A DNA stretch of 64,000 nucleotides from Helicostylum pulchrum (Eukaryota > Mucoromycota > Mucoromycetes > Mucorales > Mucoraceae), in NCBI GenBank assembly GCA_025677825.1, contig JAIXMO010000012.1:558001-622000 (forward strand). Direction: 5' to 3'. The notes under the pieces were generated by a model. It ran no database searches. It saw only the letters and a list, made by a program, of their open reading frames with translations, and was not told the origin of the DNA. The position numbers and the translations under genes are program-made. Of the stretch, positions 22,011 through 33,980 are shown in pieces; within the stretch, counting starts at the first letter, position 1, and each line of letters opens with the position of its first letter.

Positions 22011-25000
22011 ACCAAAGCGTAGTATTAAAACACGAGTGATTAAAAAAAAAGGCCCAACTTCTAGTTTAATAAATCAAAAGTCGGTATATTTAGAGGCTTT
22101 TATATATGTTTTTAAATCATGCCTGTATTACCTCAAGACTATGTTATTGTGCTACGATATAGGTAATACGCCGTGGGGAAAAAAATGCTATTATTTTTTG
22201 TTGTAATACCATTGGAGATATAAAGAATGATCATTTCCAAACAAATTTTCCCAAGAGTGTTTTTTAAAAAAGACATAGTTACTGCTAGTATTTATACGTA
22301 TCTTAATGCTAACACTAGTTTCGATACCCCGTGTAGTACCCGAGCCTTAAACCTTCTGGTCGGCTAGCAGCATAATTTCTTTTGAGCGTAAAAAAACGAT
22401 GTACTGTAAACAAATAAAGCAAAAAAAAAAAAAATCGCAAGCATTCTTTTTTTTAATACTAGTCTATCTATACTACGAAACAACTTATATTACTAGGTGA
22501 CAGGTACAAATTATTACATACGTGTAGCACGAACAGGATTCCCTTCAAAAGTATTCCGGCGGTAATTCAATCGAGCCGATTTCTCTTGATAATGTATCAC
22601 AGCGTGTTTACAGAACTGTAGCACATGTAACCTACGTACAGTAAAGACTAATACACGGAATCAACTGTTTAAAATGAATGGTATACGAGTCTTGGTAAAA
22701 TATACTCTACCGTTACCAAACGGCGCACAGGCTCCCAGCCTTTTTTATATCAGCTTAAAAAAATGGTTTAGTTATTATATTTCTATATACCTTACAAATA
22801 CGTATTACAGCGAATTACTTTTATGTAAATATACTTTTAAAAGTAAATAAATTAATCTTAGATATTCCAGAGAAAATAAATATTATGTCTTGTGTTCTTT
22901 GTTCTTTGTTGGACTTACCTTTTTCTTTCTTTCCTTTTTATTATTATTTGTCTTTAAACTTAACTAAGATTGCCTGATAACAAGTATATGATATACTTCG
23001 ACATAACTTTTGTGCATCTATTCGTAAGTTCTCTTATACAAAACAAGTTTATTTTTATTTACTCTTTTTTTCACGTACTTAGACATCGGTAATCATACAA
23101 TTAATATCATCAGCAGCCTCTATTTATTTAAGCTGCATTGATATCCAAAGATGATGACAAAAACAGACTTTTTTTTCACAGATATAGAAGCGCTCATTTA
23201 TTATTTACAAAATCTAAAAGATTGCAATTACATTTTTGATAGAGGCCAAAATACAATCCTACTAACCATGATGAGGTTTTGATCTACCTGGGTCGCAAAG
23301 AGTATAGTAAAAGCTATATACACTACTTATGCAGCACAATTAAAAAACGAATAGGTGATTACGGCTTCAATTCTCGGATTTTCAAAAATCAATTCGCGTA
23401 AAAATAAAGTCAATTGGCGTTTACTTTTTTTTTACGCCGTAAGCACTGTATACGCTTTTCAAGCCGTGATAATGGAATTTCGATCGTATTTTTTTTATTA
23501 CAATTCTAATTTATGTAATATAAAGGATACTGGTAGGCCAATGATGGTAACTATTTTATAGTCGCTCTCTTTTTAGGATCCATTTGTGAAGACGCTAGAC
23601 GGTAGAAATGTGTCATTTTTTAAGGATATACTTTGGTCAATGGAAGTAGTAGCGTCAATTTGGATAATACGATTACAATGATATAGGTTGTGAACAAGGA
23701 TAGGGATGAAGGTCGATTACGGTAAAACAACAGGTTTGTGGGATAGTTTTATGTGCATGTTTATTCGTTTCAATGTTTAATAAAATTCAATGTGGGTTAA
23801 ATTGTGCTGTATTCAATATTATAGAGTTGATTTTTATGAGATATTGGGGGTAGTGGTAGAATGTAATTAAGGCCAGGTGTTTTATAAATCTTTTAATATA
23901 TACTTTATTCGTTTTCAAAAATACAAGCGTGAGTCCCCTTAATTGTTTTTTTATAAGTCAAGTTATGCTACCCTATCTTAAATTTGAACTAAACAACTAC
24001 CTGATCGATAACCCTGCGAGTAACAAATCCAGAACATTGAAATACACTCCTTTTTCATCGCTAAATGTATAAACCTTTGATTACCATGTAAAAATCCCAA
24101 TCCATACTCCAACACGATTGTTGTATGATATTGAACAATAAACCCATCCACTTTTATTAAGATGTAAAAAAGCCTGTATAATGTACCATGTCGTGTTCCA
24201 TTTTCATTGTCCTCTACTTATCATCCATAGTAACTCACTTGAGTAATTGTGTTAATAACATTTGCGTTCGAATAATTAATGTTTTCCATATCTACATGAT
24301 TCCCACTATAAAAGAGTAAGATATAAAGTAAAGTATGAATAGAAGATTCACGCATTTTTTTTTTATGATTACTTAAAGGAATAGTCGGAATCATGTAGAC
24401 ATGGAAGAACCTGAAGGTGATTTAATGAAAAAGAGGTATTTCGGGTTGAAAAAGAGGTATTTCAGGTTGAAAAATGAGATGATGTATGGGTTGACAGTGA
24501 TTTAATGAAAGGTTAATATGTATATAAAAAGTGTAAAGATGTTTGGTGTCGATATGTCCTATATATTTCATCAAATGAACCAAATTGTATGCGCTCGCTA
24601 CTAGCAGAACCGAAGAGAGTATAGAAAAAAAAACGACACGGATGGAATGAGAAAATTAGATACATGTTATTGTTGAAGTCGGTTTATTACTACAGATCAT
24701 GGCAAAGACGAGCTTTTTATTTGCTCTGATATAGTTGATTTAATCTGTAACAGTTAAAGAGACTCTAATAAAGAAAGGTTTTATATTTGGAACTGGGAAG
24801 ACAAACGATTGTGTTGATTAGAAACAAACGTCAGTCAAGTTACATTAAATCTAAACTGCAGATCAATCTGTTCGATACCTGTAACCACAGACTATTTTTG
24901 AAAATTAAGCATTCAAACGCGCATTTCCTTGCATGCGATGATAATACAAATGGTATAAGATTATTGTTGTTCAGGATAAGTGATTTTAGAAGTTGCTTTA

Positions 25001-26194
25001 GGAGTTTATTTAATATGGTAATGTGGCATGGGATCATCATTATTAGCAAATATGTCTTTGTAATAATAGGGTGGAAAGTATTATATTGTACTTTATTCTC
25101 TAATACAAGAGATTGTGGTGTAAATGACAATGGTTAAACCCCCAATAAAAAAAAATGGATTTAGTGGCCAATAAACATCTACGTTACTGTTTTTAGTTAT
25201 CAAGTTACTTTGTCAAGTAGGACATACGTTAGAAAGTATAATAATCTGCTAATAGTCGAGGCAATGTATTGCATTCAAACAGGTTCAAAGTTGGTTATTC
25301 TATTATCACGCTGTACTTGGGAGAAAACCAAATTAAATTATGTTCAACTAAAGTAAAAAAAAAAAAATAGAGGTAAATGCTTTTTTATTCATTATTACAA
25401 AGTATCCAATCAAGCGATGATAGCTCTACCGAATTTTAAAGGGATTTGATTTTTGTAAAACTTGGAAAAAAAAACCTTTGTTTGCAGTCTCTACTTTTAT
25501 TATTTATATTTTTAAGGGGTAGACTATCAAAAAAAAAACAAGTATTTTCTGGAATTGATCATCGCCATTCTCCTGATTTTTGGTCTCATTTATTTCCCTT
25601 GAATCAGCTGTCCTTTTATCGTATCATTCACGTGGGGATGCGTTATCAACCATGCTCCCTTTATCTTTGGCGCCATTGTGACCCAATAATCAATATTTAT
25701 CTAATATTGATTTAATGACATGTTATCATTATTAGTATATTTAGCTGTAAATAAAAATAATAATATACCTTTGACGATAAAATTGAAAGATAGTTCTCCC
25801 ATTTCGATTTTCAATATCTCCTGATAGCAAGCTGTGCAGAATATTCTACAGAAGAAGGATAACTCAAAATAATTAAGACAGGTGCATCATGTTCGTCGCG
25901 GAAACATTTTGTACGGTACCTTTAAAATAACTGTGTGAGTAATACTCTAGTTATTGTACTAACTTTTATATTATACTACAAATAACCATAAAGCACTACA
26001 TCCTGCTTTCTTTTTTTTAAAAAAAAAGAAAGGGTTGATGCTTCATTGCTAAAACTTGAAAATAGGACTACCTTTAAATACTATATTGTAACTTATATTG
26101 TCAAAACATAATATCACTTTTTTTTTTTCGATTTTATATATTTTAAAAAGAAATTTGATTACTCTATGTAACATATATGTGTATATAAATAAAT
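22011..26194. other. About 4 kb gene desert
   Basis: No gene is supported on either strand. A 44-codon ATG frame near 23150 and a 116-codon frame at 24787-25137 show no recognisable motif and are probably chance. The sequence is AT-rich with scattered homopolymers, and one short tandem repeat is listed separately. It may consist of fully decayed mobile elements. Confidence 0.45.
24427..24468. repeat. Two tandem copies of a 21-base unit
   Basis: The unit gaaaaagaggtatttcgggtt is followed directly by a copy differing at one base (cgggtt to caggtt). The motif gtgatttaatgaaa also occurs on both sides of it (about 24417 and 24498). Confidence 0.7.
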
Positions 26195-28174
26195 CTACAG
26201 ATTATTAGACTTTGATCTATTCAAAGAATTGGTCGGAAGTACTGCACCATAAGACTTGCTTGGAGCTTCATCGTAAATGATTGACTAAAACAAAAACAAA
26301 ACAAAATGTTAGAAACTGTTAACCATAATACAATCAAAGAAAGAAAAAAAACTAACCTTGTTTGAATTATCAGACGATTCAGAAGGGTATTTAGATAGAG
26401 TTCTTGAAGCGAAGGTTCCTAAAAAGAAGAGTGGGATTGTGATACCATGAATGACTACGGATGAGAGAATAATAAAATAAATAATCGGCTCTATGACTTG
26501 TCTAGCGTAAGCATTAGGACCATCAAACTCGAAATATTGAACAGCAATGGTATAGTAAAATAAAGCTCCAACACCCATAGGTCCAAACCATCCCATAAAT
26601 ACCGCTTGGCGCCAATTAGGAATAGCTGGTATATATTTGTGCAACCCAATTATAATAGGTAACCTTCTAAACAGTAGCACAAATACTGCTAAACCAAGCA
26701 GTTTTCCAAATGTTAAATGTGTTTCAGTGTTATTGAATGCTGACCATGGCTATATTATAGTTCAGTATTTATAATTTCTTTTTTAAAATAAACAAACAAT
26801 TACATACCATGGTAAGACCGATATAGACAAATATACTGAGATTTAAAAGCATATCAATTACATCTGTCAAATGTGAATTCTCTGTTTCTGTTTTAAACCA
26901 GTCATCCCAAGTAAAAGAGTTTCCTGCAATAAAACAAGCCAAAAGGTCGTCGCTTCCTACTAAACCTACTGTACCCATTAAAAAAAGCTATAGGAGTGAA
27001 AAATAATATGAGTTTTATGATATCGTACACATGGTTTGTATAACTTACCGCTAGGGCAATAGCATAAACCAAAAAGGATTCTTTATCTATCCATTTTCTT
27101 TATATCGACAGTTAGTTTTTTTTTCTGTTTTTCATGACTAGAAGAAGGCAAAAGAAAAAAAAAATACCTTTCTTCTGAAAAACGTAATATTTTTCTTGCG
27201 ACGTAGCCTACGACAAAACCAATGACAATTGAAAACCCTATTTGATACCCCATGATCCACCATGACCATTTAAAAATAGCTTCACCTACTGTGCTCATTT
27301 TAATGAGATAAATCGCTAAAAACAGGAAAGGATACCCAAGACCATCGTTGGCGCCACTAGTTACTTTTTGATTAATATTGATTTGAAAATAGGTATAGCA
27401 TTAAAAAAAAAATTAACTAACCTCTCAGCCATAATTAAATTACGGATATTGCGAGGAACATGTTGTTCCGCAAAGTAACCTTGAACAATAGAATTTGCTA
27501 AAACCTAAATAAAATAAGAATAGTCAGTAAAACTTGATAATGTATTGCCGCCGCTTTGATACATATACATGTATAAAACCGGAGAGGTTGTATTACTTAC
27601 GGGATCTGTAGGAGTAAAGCAAGAGGCAATCATAAGAGACTCCAACTGATTAAATTTGAAAGTAACACAAGTTTAAAAATTATTATTAAATCAGTACCAC
27701 AAACAAAACAAAAACTTTAAATTGCCACTTACAAAAGTTAATCCTGGAATAAAATACCAAACGCCGAACCCGCTGACTGTCCACATAAAAATCATGACTG
27801 GACCAAGTAAAACAAGTAACGACTTTAGTTCCGTACTAAGATAAGCTTTAGGAAGCGAAACACCTGCGGCCATGACCTGAACAGCAATGACAATTCTTGT
27901 AAATTGCCGCGTTAAATCTTGTTTGTACTCCCAATCATCTATATTTATAATATCAAATCCTAATGGTCCGCATAAAATGCCGCATAATATAGCGACCGCT
28001 TTTATATAAAATGAATTAGATAATCATTGCATTAAAAAAAATATAAAAATCTAAATATTTACAAGCCTCGGATATGTATAATTTTTCTTTAATGACGAGA
28101 GAGCACACGCCATACAATAAAATAAATCCACCTAATACAGCGGCAACTTTTGACACTGTTGTATCTATATCCAT
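26195..28174 (-). CDS. Na+/H+ antiporter (fungal NHA1/SOD2 type, CPA1 family)
   Basis: Predicted 468-residue membrane protein exchanging Na+ or K+ for H+. Nine exons join in frame: 28174-28063, 27998-27733, 27645-27601, 27504-27422, 27356-27168, 27097-27049, 26987-26808, 26749-26357, 26284-26195. Family motifs appear in order: SEASVAILCGILCGPLGFD, CFTPTDPVLANSIVQGYFAE, AESGANDGLGYPFLFLAIYL, RKWIDKESFLVYAIALA, VGSDDLLACFIAGNSFTWDD and MGWFGPMGVGALFYYT. The paired acidic residues in ND and SDDLL are the expected ion-binding region. About a dozen hydrophobic segments are visible. The cytosolic tail after the last segment is short (about 50 residues), unlike the several-hundred-residue tail of Saccharomyces Nha1, so it is closer to the Sod2/Nhe short form. 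The start at 28174 follows a T/A-rich leader. Confidence 0.93.
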
Positions 28175-28866
28175 TTGATTTAATTTGAAGATGTCTAAAA
28201 TATATATATATATGTATATAAAAAAAAAAGAAGAAGAAAGAGGAGCAAGAGACACAAGCTATATATATACCATATTGGTTTTGAAAGGGGGGATAATTAT
28301 GATTCGTTTTTCTGTACACTTAGTGTATTAATCAGTTGACTTATAATAAAGAAATACCTATTGACATGTCTACTCGGCCGCCCCTGCATAATAGATAACT
28401 GTTTTATTCCATATTAAGCATACAAAAAAATGAGCCATTTGTGCTAGGCGTCGGTTATCACAAAAACGTCTGATGCTTTCCGAACTTATCATCGGTCATA
28501 CATAAATGTGCAGTTTTAAATTTCAAATGACGTGCATTCATTCCCTTTTTTTTTTATTGTGTAATACAAGTGATTCTTTTTAACTTGGGCAACGCTGATC
28601 GATTTTTTATACATGGTCGATTAAAAAAAAAAGCCTGTTATTTTTAAGCGAACTGTATCCGTTTGTACTAAAACCCCCACTTCGTCATAAACATACTTTA
28701 ACCCCCGTGTATTTTAAAAAAATAAATTGCTTTGATAGTTACTGTCATTTTTATTACTTTTTTAAAGAAAAATAAACACTTTCCCCCTCCTTTCACTAAA
28801 AGAATAGATATATATATATATAAAAAGTCATATACAAATAATAGAAAAATCCAAAAGTCGTTCTAT
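28175..28866. other. Intergenic stretch with AT microsatellites
   Basis: Antiporter upstream region plus the 3' flank of the next gene. (TA)n tracts lie at about 28201-28215 and 28810-28822. No gene seen. Confidence 0.4.
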
Positions 28867-30485
28867 TCAAACTTCTGGCCTTGTTAAGCTTTGCTCGTTG
28901 GTGATCGTGTTAAGGTAGTAGATTTCGCCATCGTTTGTCATCTTTACTTTCCAATATGCTGGCAATCTCGGTCGTTGTCTAGTATTGACTGCATTTGTTG
29001 GGTTTGTTGAACTTGTTGAATCTGTTGTGTCTGGTAATGGAGCGACATGATTAACCCTACGATTTACATTATCTCTTGTCATATACATACTATTTCCCGG
29101 CAATACTCGAACATCTTCTCCTACGTATTTTATATAGTATATATAAAAAAATGAGTATTAATTAACCATTTCACATTTACTCTAAATATAAATAAAACGA
29201 TACCACTTTCACTAGAAATGTCTGCACTATTCTTTTCTTCATCAAAATAAATTGTACCATCTTCAAAAGGACTATCTGGTGATTGTACACTCGGACTTCT
29301 AGAGGGAGTAATCAAGTCAATTATACTATTTTCTGGCGTGTGATAAAGCTCTTCGGTTGATTGTGATTGTAATGTCGATCGACTGAGGCTGCGATCAGTT
29401 CTTGTAGTAACTCGCGTTGGAGACAAAGAACGTCGACAATATTCTGGTGAACGATGATATGGAACAGGTTGCTGTGATAAACGTCTTGTAGACCAACGAG
29501 AAGGTACATTTTGTCCACGGATTGGTGAAGAGTAGCGGGAGCACGAACCAGAAGAAGGTATATATGTAGGTGATTGAGACCTAGCAGAAGGCCAAACAGG
29601 ATATGCCGGTTCAGCTCTGCAATAGTCCGGCGAATGATTGCGACTATTAGCCTCTACATAAGGTGCACGGTTATTTCTATATGATGGGATATACTGTTGG
29701 TATCTATATACTGGCGAATCGTCTCTGCTTCGATAGCGAACGGTAGGAGAACGACCACGTTGTTGAGGAGGGGTAACCGAGTCATAAGCCCTGCGATAAT
29801 AGGGTGAAAGAGAGCGTCTGCGGTAATAAGGAGAGCGAGAGCGGTCATAGCCGTAAGATGGTGAACGATCATAAACACGCGACATACGTGGAGGAGAGCG
29901 AGTGTAGCCGCGAGGAGGAGGTGAACGAGAATACGACCATTGGTACGGACTGGGAGATCGAGAGTAGTCCCATCGGTAAGGACTACGCGAACGAGAGTAA
30001 TCCCTACAATATTGGGAGGGGGAACGAGAATAATCCCTACGATACCTAGGCTCCCTTTGATAAGGGCGAGAAGAACGAGAACAATCTCTTTGGTATGGGC
30101 CAGGTGAATTAGAACGAGCTCTTTGGTATGCATAGAGGGAAAGAGAACGCTCCGAGCGGCTTATACGGCTTGGTGGTGGTGAAAAAGAACCTTGTCTTTG
30201 ATAAGGAAGAGGCGAACGCGTTCTGTTGTAATAAATTGGTGATAAAGATTCTTTGTATGATCTTTGGTGATAATAGACATTTGTTGCATATCGAGAAGGT
30301 CTGTAGTTGTTGGATTGTGTGTGGTTTTTATTAGAAATATTTACCATTTCTTGCGGTTCTGTCTTTACGATTACACATGGCGATGGTTCGACAGGAAGTA
30401 CTTCAATGACAGTCTTGGCTGGATCAGGGTTACTTTCCACACTTGAGGAATTGCGTTGAGATCTGTTATACTTATTAGCTGGCAT
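28867..30485 (-). CDS. Arg/Ser-rich protein with C-terminal degenerate WW domain
   Basis: Predicted 511-residue protein from two exons, 30485-29204 and 29120-28867 (intron GTATCG...CGTAG, frame kept). Residues about 80-330 are an SR-like region with irregular Tyr/Arg/Ser/Pro repeats (DYSRSRSPYRW, DYSRSPSPYQW, YSRSPPPRG). An acidic segment follows (SPFEDGTIYFDEEKNS). The last about 32 residues form a WW-like module: RPRLPAYWKVKMTNDGEIYY then LNTITNEQSLTRPEV. The second conserved Trp is replaced by Leu. RS-rich plus WW architecture recalls pre-mRNA splicing factors, so a nuclear RNA-processing role is inferred. No RRM is present. The ORF extends upstream to 30539, but ATG 30485 begins the polar sequence and the extension is hydrophobic and T-tract derived, so 30485 was chosen. 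Confidence 0.75.
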
Positions 30486-31081
30486 TCTTTTTATAATTTG
30501 GGTATAAAGGAAAAAAGAAAAATAAAATGCAAACAGCAAAAAAATTTATGGTGCTGCCGAACGATGTGACGCAATACGTTTTTCTTTTTGGCGCAAACCA
30601 TAGTTTTTTTTACCTGTGCAAGTTGTTTCATTCACCACTGAATACTAACGTTGTTTTAAAACGGACTTGAATTTCAGTTTTTGCATACATTTTTTAAAAA
30701 TCACTGCTTTGCATTACTGGTAGGCATTAACTATAATATCAGTAACAGGATTTTTTTTTTTTACTGTGAAGGTTCACAAGAGGAAAAAAAGAAACAATAT
30801 TACTTCAACCCATTTTAGTTGACACAGTTTACACGCATTTTTTTTTTTTGTAAAAAAAAAAGAGAGGCTTTTAAGCTGGTTTGATCGACGAGCCATAAAG
30901 ATAATATCCCTCTGACTGAAACTGTTTTATTAAAAAAAAAAAGTTACATATTTACAATATTTTGTTCTTGCTGTAATGAATATTTTTTGTTGTTGTTGTT
31001 CTTGCTGTAATGAATATTTTTTGTTGTTGTTGTTCTTGCTGTAATTAAGATTTTTTGTTGTTGTTGTTCTTGCTGTGTAAT
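30486..31081. other. Intergenic stretch between two WW-tailed genes
   Basis: Upstream region of the RS/WW gene and 3' flank of the next minus-strand gene. It holds T/A homopolymers and the 34-base minisatellite listed separately. No gene seen. Confidence 0.4.
30965..31076. repeat. 34-base minisatellite, about 3.3 copies
   Basis: Units start at 30965, 30999 and 31033, with a partial copy from 31067. Each unit begins ttcttgctgtaat and ends in (ttg)n. Copies 1 and 2 are identical and copy 3 differs at two bases. The array ends a few bases from the stop codon of the gene at 31082-33844 and so probably lies in its 3' UTR. Confidence 0.85.
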
Positions 31082-33844
31082 TTACACGGGCCTTGTAGGT
31101 GTTGTTTCACCTGTTACTGAATTGAGATAAAATATCTCACCGGAATCCGTCATTCTAACTTTCCAAGGAGCAGGTAACCTCGACCTAGTTGCCTTTGGTT
31201 TCTCCGCTGCTGCTGCTACTACACTTGGTAATGCGACCGGTGGTGTCTCTGCCGTAGAAGATACCGGTGGAGAAATCAACTGCCGTGCTTGTTCATTTGA
31301 CAATTCTTGTTGAGTATTGATAACTGGTAATTTTTTATTATTACTCTGTTTATTCTTTTCTTCTTCTGCTGCAGCAGTACACGATCCTATAAATTCACCC
31401 ATAATTGTATCCACTGTATTTTGCATAGCGCTTGCCAATGAATTATAAACCGAGTCTTGTTCACTTTCTTCCATATCATGATCGGATACAGGCTCTTCCT
31501 TCAAGATGGTAATCACCGGTGGTTGGTATCGTTTACATTGGTTATGTATATTTAAAATAGGTGCGGGTCGGTTTCTTGCTGGAGGTGGTTCAATATCCAT
31601 CACAACATCCTCTCTTTCATCAATAGACATTTGTCTCAATAATTTTTTTGCTATTTCATCCTGCTTGATATGTTTTTGCTGCTTAATCAACGCATCATCT
31701 TGCTGTGCGGTAGTAATACCAGAAGTGGTAGTAGTAGTAGCAGTAATAGTAGTAGTAGTAAACCCTGTACTCATTTGTTCATTACTCGACATTCGAATAC
31801 CCGTACCTTGTGAAACAGAAGAACCCGTTGCCTTACTAATATCCCTACTTTGATTCTCAATACCATGCTTGACTGTTGTAGAAACAGAGGTATCAGAACA
31901 AACAGTACTATTATTTTCGGCAACATTGTTCTGCTTTTCAAGGTTGGTATAACTAGAAGGTAATGCATCCCATCTACTTTTTGTTGACGTCGTCGCCTTG
32001 TTGGATGCTGTCTTCTTTGATTTACTCGCTGTTTCAATAAAAGCTTTGTTTGTTTCCGTACTGAGTTTTATAATAAACGAAACAGGTTTTACAGGTTTAT
32101 CACTCGTCTTTCCAGGTATATCCTTCGATTCCGATGATGATGTATCAACAATTGCATTGGTGGATGTAGCAATACTTGTTTCAGCAGGTTTTTTAGGTGA
32201 ACTAGTAAATTTTTTCTCTGCAGTAGGATTAACCGACGTGTCGGTAGATGATGTAACAGATGCTGCAGGTGTACTAGCAGACCCGTTATTAGGTGTAACA
32301 GGATACTTTACAGGTACAGCACAGTCTTTGGACGATGCAGCAACAGGATGAAACGGTGCAGCAGCAGGATTAAAAGGTGCAGCAGCCATCTTGGCAGTAG
32401 TAGTAACAGACTTAGCACCGGCATGAACGGGCTTGGCACCAGCGGCAGTAACAGGCTTGATAGTAGCAGCAGTACCGACTTTAGCTGGTGCATTAGCATG
32501 CTCAGTGGATGTAGCAGCAACACTAGGTGCATGTTTTTTAGTTTGCGCAGTAAGGTCGTTCCCATCAGTATCTGCAGTAGTTTCCTTTGACTGATTGGCG
32601 TTAGAATTAGGAGTCAATCTCATGTTGGATCGAGTGACATCAACAGTTTTTGTCGTAGCACCAGGCGTAAACTTTTTAGAAAGGGGCAAGGGGGTGGTAC
32701 ACTCAGGTTTTTTCCATACTTTGTTATGTGAAACAATTGCAGTTTTAGTAGAGATGGCGGTAGTAGAGCCAAGTGGTGGATACGATCTCAAGTCTTTGAA
32801 TTTTTTAACACCACTTAATCTGTTATTGATATTGTCTTCTTTTGCGTAATTTGCGTAATTTGGTACGTACGTGTCAGATTTTAAATGTAAAAAGGGGATT
32901 TCTTCATCGCTGGCATAATCGGTTACGGACAAACGACGTGGACGACGGCTTTGACCTGCTGCTTCGGATAGTGGAGAAGGAGATCTTGTTCTTTTAACAG
33001 TACGTGATACAGGAGGAGAAGTTGGCCTCTGTCCCTTTGATCCAACTTGTGGTTCACTGCTGGAGCTACGATCTTTACGTGGCTGTGAAGCAGCAGTAGT
33101 AGTGACGGTTACCTGCCTCTTGGGTGCTTTAACGTGATTATTATTATTTATATTCGAACCAACATCATTGTTGTCTAAATGATCATTCGACATATTTGAA
33201 GTCGGTATAGAAGCTGTAATTCGAATCTTTTTAGCAATATCAATATTTATCCTATCATTATAAGTTTGTTCTTGCATATCGACGTCTTCTTCTTGTTGTT
33301 GTTGTTGTTCTTTTTGGTATATATGATCTTGTTCATTTACAACTCTTCTGCTATTCATTTGATGCGTATTATTATAATGAGTATTGTTGTTGTTGTTGTA
33401 AGAGGAGGAAGAGGGAGGAGACGGAGGCGATTGTGATTGATTGGATACAGCAGGAGAATCACGAAGAAAAGAGATGATGGGTCTTGAAACGTCGTTTGAA
33501 GAAGAAGGATCGGATCGTACAAACCTAAAGTTATTTGTTGGTGTTTGTATAGGTTGATTATAAACGTATTCGTTATTGGGAGAGTAATAAACGGCATCCT
33601 CTCTTAATTGACTAATCTTTGAGTAATCAGGGTAAGTATGTTGAGGAGAATTAGCGTTGGATGAGTTGTACCGAGCAATGCGTAAACCACCTCCTTCATT
33701 ATAACGTTGTGTTCTACCTGTATAAGTAGTAGCAGTAGTCGTAGTATTTGGTCTCGACGATGAACTTCCTAAGCGTTGAAATACTTGAGGTAAATGGTTA
33801 TTATCATCTTCTTGTCGTTTATATCGCTTATTGTTATATGACAT
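31082..33844 (-). CDS. Large low-complexity protein with C-terminal degenerate WW domain
   Basis: Predicted 920-residue single-exon protein. It is mostly disordered, rich in Ser, Thr, Asn, Gln and Ala, with short polyQ (in KEQQQQQEEDVDM) and Ala/Pro repeats (AAAPFNPAAAPFHP). Basic clusters (PKRQVTV, VKRTRSPSPL, RRPRRLSV) suggest nuclear location, and many SP/TP sites suggest phosphorylation. Near residue 770 lies an acidic/helical segment (KKLLRQMSIDEREDVVMDIE). The very C-terminus is a WW-like module: SRLPAPWKVRMTDSGEIFYL then NSVTGETTPTRPV. The second Trp is replaced by Pro. It is the third protein of this type in the window. The ORF runs up to 34048, but that extension translates a polyA/polyT promoter tract, so ATG 33844 was chosen. 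No known family recognised beyond the WW-like end. Confidence 0.75.
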   Translation of the reverse strand: MSYNNKRYKRQEDDNNHLPQVFQRLGSSSSRPNTTTTATTYTGRTQRYNEGGGLRIARYNSSNANSPQHTYPDYSKISQLREDAVYYSPNNEYVYNQPIQTPTNNFRFVRSDPSSSNDVSRPIISFLRDSPAVSNQSQSPPSPPSSSSYNNNNNTHYNNTHQMNSRRVVNEQDHIYQKEQQQQQEEDVDMQEQTYNDRINIDIAKKIRITASIPTSNMSNDHLDNNDVGSNINNNNHVKAPKRQVTVTTTAASQPRKDRSSSSEPQVGSKGQRPTSPPVSRTVKRTRSPSPLSEAAGQSRRPRRLSVTDYASDEEIPFLHLKSDTYVPNYANYAKEDNINNRLSGVKKFKDLRSYPPLGSTTAISTKTAIVSHNKVWKKPECTTPLPLSKKFTPGATTKTVDVTRSNMRLTPNSNANQSKETTADTDGNDLTAQTKKHAPSVAATSTEHANAPAKVGTAATIKPVTAAGAKPVHAGAKSVTTTAKMAAAPFNPAAAPFHPVAASSKDCAVPVKYPVTPNNGSASTPAASVTSSTDTSVNPTAEKKFTSSPKKPAETSIATSTNAIVDTSSSESKDIPGKTSDKPVKPVSFIIKLSTETNKAFIETASKSKKTASNKATTSTKSRWDALPSSYTNLEKQNNVAENNSTVCSDTSVSTTVKHGIENQSRDISKATGSSVSQGTGIRMSSNEQMSTGFTTTTITATTTTTSGITTAQQDDALIKQQKHIKQDEIAKKLLRQMSIDEREDVVMDIEPPPARNRPAPILNIHNQCKRYQPPVITILKEEPVSDHDMEESEQDSVYNSLASAMQNTVDTIMGEFIGSCTAAAEEEKNKQSNNKKLPVINTQQELSNEQARQLISPPVSSTAETPPVALPSVVAAAAEKPKATRSRLPAPWKVRMTDSGEIFYLNSVTGETTPTRPV

Positions 33845-33940
33845 GGTTTTTTCTTTTTTGGTATATTTTATTTTTTTAAAAAAAAGAAAAGGAGGGAATA
33901 ACAAAAAAACAAAAAGGAAAATTTTTCTCAGGTTTTTCAC

Positions 33941-33980
<40 letters not shown>

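Noticed and set aside
24787..25137. 116-codon plus-strand frame in the gene desert
   Set aside because: No motif, an equally long frame exists on the opposite strand, and codon use is unremarkable.
29654..30133. 159-codon minus-strand frame and plus-strand frames inside the RS-rich exon
   Set aside because: Alternative-frame readings of the repetitive RS region; the RS/WW frame gives coherent domains and a clean splice.
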